From assembly GCF_000987765.1 (NCBI RefSeq), contig NZ_LAHP01000022.1, forward strand, positions 1 to 57,083: a stretch of DNA of 57,083 bases. The letters are read 5' to 3'. The translations under genes were made by a program, and so were the position numbers. Within the stretch, counting starts at the first letter, position 1. Every line of letters starts with the position of its first letter. Source of the stretch: Arsukibacterium sp. MJ3 (GTDB lineage Bacteria > Pseudomonadota > Gammaproteobacteria > Enterobacterales > Alteromonadaceae). Of this stretch, positions 52,154 through 57,083 are shown piece by piece. The notes beneath the pieces are model-generated. The model made no database searches. It was not told where the DNA came from and saw only the letters and a program-made list of their open reading frames with translations.

Positions 52154-53731
52154 TTATTCCCACTCAATGGTAGCAGGCGGTTTACCGCTAATATCGTATA
52201 CCACCCGTGAAATGCCGTTTATTTCATTAATAATGCGGTTAGACACTTTACCCAGCATGTCGTAAGGCAAATGAGCCCAGTGCGCCGTCATAAAGTCGAC
52301 AGTTTCTACCGCACGTAATGAAATAACCCAATCGTATTTACGGGCATCGCCCATTACCCCAACCGATTTCACCGGCAAAAATACTGCAAACGCCTGGCTG
52401 ACTTTATTGTATAAATCGGCTTTGTGGAGCTCTTCAATAAAAATGGCATCGGCGCGGCGTAGTAAATCACAGTACTCTTTTTTAACTTCTCCCAATACCC
52501 GTACGCCCAAACCCGGTCCTGGGAAAGGATGACGGAACAGCATGTCATAGGGTAAACCCAATTCTAAACCGACTTTACGCACTTCGTCTTTAAACAGTTC
52601 GCGCAGTGGCTCTACTAAGCCCAGTTTCATATGCGCCGGTAAGCCACCGACGTTGTGGTGCGATTTAATCACATGCGCTTTGCCGGTAGCTGACCCGGCA
52701 GATTCAATTACATCAGGATAAATAGTGCCCTGCGCCAGCCATTTGGCATTTTCTAGCTTCTGCGACTCTTCATCAAATACTTCAACAAAAATCCGGCCTA
52801 TGGTTTTACGTTTTACTTCCGGATCATGCTGGCCGGCCAGTGCCTCTAAAAAGCGTTGCTCAGCTTCAATTTTTATAATGTTCAGGCCAAAATGGTCACC
52901 AAACATATCCATTACCTGCTGGCCTTCGTTTAAGCGCAGCAAGCCGTTATCGACAAACACACAGGTAAGGTTTTCACCAATAGCCCGGTGTAACAACATG
53001 GCGGTGACAGAGCTGTCTACTCCACCCGACAACCCCAGAATAACCCGATCGCTGCCAATTTGTTGTTTTAGGCGCGCTACGGCATCTTCAATAATGGTGG
53101 CGGCAGTCCACAGTTTGTCGCAGCCACAAATAGTGACGACAAAGTGCTCCAGCATCCTCAGGCCCTGGCGGGTATGGGTTACTTCCGGGTGAAACTGCAC
53201 TCCATAGAACTGGCGGGTTTCATCTACCATGCCAGCATGCGGGCAAGTAGTGGTTTGGGCGCAAGTAACAAAACCCGCCGGTACGCTGATCACTTTATCG
53301 CCGTGGCTCATCCAAACATCCAGCAAGGCATTGCCGTTGCCACCAATATGATCTTCAATGTTGGCAAAAAAGTTATTTGCGGCAATCACTTCTACCTGTG
53401 CATAGCCAAACTCGCGTAAGTCCGAGCCCTGTACTTTACCGCCCAACTGTTCAGCCATGGTTTGCATACCATAGCAAATACCTAGTACAGGCACGCCGGC
53501 ATTAAACACGTATTCAGGTGCACGCGGCGAATTAACTTCGGTTACACTTTCCGGGCCACCCGACAAAATAATACCGGTAGGGTTAAACTCACGAATTTGC
53601 TCGTCGCTGACATCCCAGGCCCACAGTTCGCAATACACACCAATTTCCCGCACCCGGCGGGCGATTAGCTGGGTGTACTGTGAACCAAAATCCAGAATTA
53701 AAATACGGTGGTGGTGAATGTTCTTACTCAT
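52154..53731 (-). CDS. guaA: GMP synthase (glutamine-hydrolysing)
   Basis: 525 residues, as in E. coli. The N-terminal glutamine amidotransferase carries the nucleophile C86 in [13 protein letters not shown] and His/Glu in QFHPEVTHT. The ATP-pyrophosphatase part has [13 protein letters not shown] (P-loop, about 231-243), and the dimerisation domain ends PPATIEWE. It aminates XMP to GMP. guaB lies 56 bases upstream on the same strand, the usual guaBA operon. Confidence 0.97.
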   Translation of the reverse strand: MSKNIHHHRILILDFGSQYTQLIARRVREIGVYCELWAWDVSDEQIREFNPTGIILSGGPESVTEVNSPRAPEYVFNAGVPVLGICYGMQTMAEQLGGKVQGSDLREFGYAQVEVIAANNFFANIEDHIGGNGNALLDVWMSHGDKVISVPAGFVTCAQTTTCPHAGMVDETRQFYGVQFHPEVTHTRQGLRMLEHFVVTICGCDKLWTAATIIEDAVARLKQQIGSDRVILGLSGGVDSSVTAMLLHRAIGENLTCVFVDNGLLRLNEGQQVMDMFGDHFGLNIIKIEAEQRFLEALAGQHDPEVKRKTIGRIFVEVFDEESQKLENAKWLAQGTIYPDVIESAGSATGKAHVIKSHHNVGGLPAHMKLGLVEPLRELFKDEVRKVGLELGLPYDMLFRHPFPGPGLGVRVLGEVKKEYCDLLRRADAIFIEELHKADLYNKVSQAFAVFLPVKSVGVMGDARKYDWVISLRAVETVDFMTAHWAHLPYDMLGKVSNRIINEINGISRVVYDISGKPPATIEWE

Positions 53732-53787
53732 AACAACCTTTAAAAATAAGGCGCCGGGCCAAGCCCGACGCGTAAAACTGATTGTTG

Positions 53788-55356
<1,569 letters not shown>

Positions 55357-55410
55357 TTAGCGCCGCGCATAGCGTAAACTAGTAACAGAACAGCTAACCC
55401 TGGGCCACAC

Positions 55411-56748
55411 ATGCAAAACCCCGATATTTATACCGTTTCCCGTTTAAACAGCGAAGTTAGGCTGATTTTAGAATTGCAATTTCAGCGTTTATGGCTAGTG
55501 GGTGAAGTGTCTAATTTTGTACAGGCCGCCTCGGGTCATTGGTATTTTTCATTAAAAGATCAGGCCGCCCAAGTTAAAGTGGCCATGTTTAAGCAAGCCA
55601 ACCGCACGGCCAGCGTTAAGCCACAAAATGGCCAGCAAGTGCTAATCCGAGCCCGCATTAGCGTGTACGAGCCACGCGGCGAGTACCAGTTACTGGCCGA
55701 GATAATCGAACCCGCCGGCGACGGTTTGCTCAAACAGCAATATGAGCAGCTAAAAAGCCGGCTGCAAGCCGAGGGTTTATTTGCCGATGAGCGCAAACAA
55801 CCGCTGCCCCCTCATATTAACCGGGTAGGGGTAATTACCTCGCCCACCGGCGCCGCCATACGCGATATTGTAAGTGTATTACAGCGCCGCGCACCGGCTA
55901 TTGAAGTCATTATTTACCCCTGTTTAGTGCAGGGAGAGCAGGCTGCCAGCCAGCTAAAGCAAATGCTTAGCATCGCCATTCGCCGTAACGAAGTAGACGT
56001 GCTTATTATTGGTCGTGGCGGCGGCTCACTGGAAGACTTATGGTGTTTTAATGACGAGCAACTGGCCCGGGCAGTAGCCGCTTGCCCTATTCCGATTGTT
56101 AGCGCCGTGGGCCACGAAATAGATTTTACGCTAACTGATTTTGTCGCCGATATACGCGCCGCTACCCCGTCAGCCGCAGCCGAACTGGTCTCGCCCGACC
56201 AAAGCCATTTATTAGAGCGCCTACGCCGCTTACAAAGCGCCATGGTGCAAGCTCAGCGTAGCCAGTTAAGCCGGCTAAAACCCAACCTTAAACAGCTGGA
56301 ACAACGCTTACTGGCCCTGCACCCAAAACGGCGGCTACAACAACAGCAACAGCGCATAGACGAGCTACAATTGCGCTTAAACCGGGTTATTGGCCAGCAG
56401 CTTAGTAACGCTCAGCGCCAACAGCAGTATTTACAGCAAAGCCTGCAGCATCTATCACCAGCCAAAGCCGTAAAACAGCAGCACGAACATTTGCAACAGC
56501 TTCATCAGCGGCTACAGCGCGGCATAAGTTTGCAACTTAAGCAGCAACAACAAACCCTCGGCCGTTTAAGCAACCAGCTAAACACCGTAAGCCCGCTAGC
56601 CACTCTGGCACGCGGTTACAGCATTAGCTTTGATGAGAAACAGCAGGTACTCACCAGCAGCAAAGCGTTAAAAGCAGGTGATAGCGTGACTACCCAGTTG
56701 GCAGCTGGCAGTTTTAGTGCGGTGGTGAGTGGGGTTTCTGAGGGTTAA
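55411..56748 (+). CDS. xseA: Exodeoxyribonuclease VII large subunit
   Basis: 445 residues (E. coli 456). N-terminal OB-fold (about 5-100; LWLVGEVSNFVQAASGHWYF), the central catalytic domain with GVITSPTGAAIRDI and the GRGGGSLEDLWCFNDE motif (about 195-210), then long Gln/Leu coiled coil (about 260-400) and the C-terminal RGYSI segment. With XseB it degrades single-stranded DNA from both ends. It is divergent from guaB, as in E. coli; xseB is not in this window. Confidence 0.95.
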   Translation: MQNPDIYTVSRLNSEVRLILELQFQRLWLVGEVSNFVQAASGHWYFSLKDQAAQVKVAMFKQANRTASVKPQNGQQVLIRARISVYEPRGEYQLLAEIIEPAGDGLLKQQYEQLKSRLQAEGLFADERKQPLPPHINRVGVITSPTGAAIRDIVSVLQRRAPAIEVIIYPCLVQGEQAASQLKQMLSIAIRRNEVDVLIIGRGGGSLEDLWCFNDEQLARAVAACPIPIVSAVGHEIDFTLTDFVADIRAATPSAAAELVSPDQSHLLERLRRLQSAMVQAQRSQLSRLKPNLKQLEQRLLALHPKRRLQQQQQRIDELQLRLNRVIGQQLSNAQRQQQYLQQSLQHLSPAKAVKQQHEHLQQLHQRLQRGISLQLKQQQQTLGRLSNQLNTVSPLATLARGYSISFDEKQQVLTSSKALKAGDSVTTQLAAGSFSAVVSGVSEG

Positions 56749-57083
56749 ACTTAGGTTTAATCTTTGGGGTATTACTTAGAAAATCTTTGCGATCTTAAAA
56801 CGACACTCTGCTTTAAAGCCAATTCTAACGCCCGAGAAATAGGACAGGCACAGCAGAAATGCTATCCATTACACATGTTGATGTGTTTATGCAGGGGCTA
56901 ATGCGGCAAATAATGGCGACTAGGGGCGATAAAGAGGTAATAAATTGCGCCTGATATATTTTTCACGGTATTTCAGACATGACGGTTGCCGGACTTCAGG
57001 TGGATAGCCGGTAAGTATATTAGCAGGGCTTGGGGGAGTTGGTCAGGCGGTGTCGCGGTGGGCGCGTCGGCTAAAGAGAGTGG
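56749..57083. other. Right-hand gap without recognisable gene
   Basis: 335 bases, no ORF of useful length. It includes a small hairpin CACAT-GTTG-ATGTG (about 56872-56885) and a G-rich tail. No RNA gene, terminator or repeat was recognised; the next gene is probably beyond the window. Confidence 0.5.

Noticed and set aside
52725..53192. Rightward 155-residue frame inside guaA
   Set aside because: It is wholly antisense to a clear guaA gene, rich in Ser/Arg/Pro, with no family likeness.

Overview
This window is chromosomal DNA from a gammaproteobacterium, most likely an Alteromonadales/Chromatiaceae relative such as Rheinheimera, Alishewanella or Arsukibacterium. The evidence is protein similarity recalled from memory plus conserved gene order: fldB / xerD-dsbC-recJ-prfB-lysS, trmN6 / srmB, thrL-thrABC, and guaBA / xseA all have their enterobacterial arrangement. 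No rRNA, tRNA, CRISPR array or prophage was seen.

Layout. (1) 1-2073 is AT-rich and consists of small leftward genes separated by attC-like recombination sites with matching core boxes. It looks like an integron gene-cassette array, and no integrase is visible beside it. (2) 2074-5054 holds a yccF-like gene and two divergent genes that have both lost their 5' halves at a shared junction (a LVIVD/Calx-beta surface protein and a MauG-type di-haem peroxidase). (3) 5180-10491 is an envelope-stress block: a BON-domain periplasmic protein, a helical protein, an orphan sigma-54 activator with a degenerate receiver, a DUF1328 mini-protein, and a yqjD/yqjE/yqjK-like operon ending in an AI-2E-family permease. 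Three leftward transcription units here carry -24/-12 type promoters with the GG-N10-GC spacing, one of them a perfect consensus match, so a local sigma-54 regulon is proposed.

(4) 10731-28736 is mostly housekeeping: lysS, prfB (with its programmed +1 frameshift), recJ, dsbC, xerD, fldB, trmN6, srmB, an LD-carboxypeptidase, gsk, yaaA, tal, pgi, a baeRF-type protein, msrA and msrB. (5) 28778-34044 holds a lone prpD and a four-enzyme set (class II aldolase, enolase-superfamily dehydratase, amidohydrolase/lactonase, SDR dehydrogenase) that together could oxidise a sugar to an acid and cleave it without phosphorylation. (6) 34215-40087 holds a DUF3545 gene and the threonine operon with leader peptide and attenuator; ung is translationally coupled to thrC at its end.

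(7) 40105-48514 is a signalling region: a receiver/CheC-like/PAS-GGDEF operon divergent from a histidine kinase, then rdgC, then an HDOD protein and a hybrid kinase. (8) 48646-51979 is an MlaA lipoprotein overlapping an MMPL/RND-type transporter, probably for lipid trafficking. (9) 52154-56748 is guaB-guaA for GMP synthesis, with xseA divergent. The final 335 bases hold no recognisable gene. Functions are read from motifs and remembered families; no database search was run.
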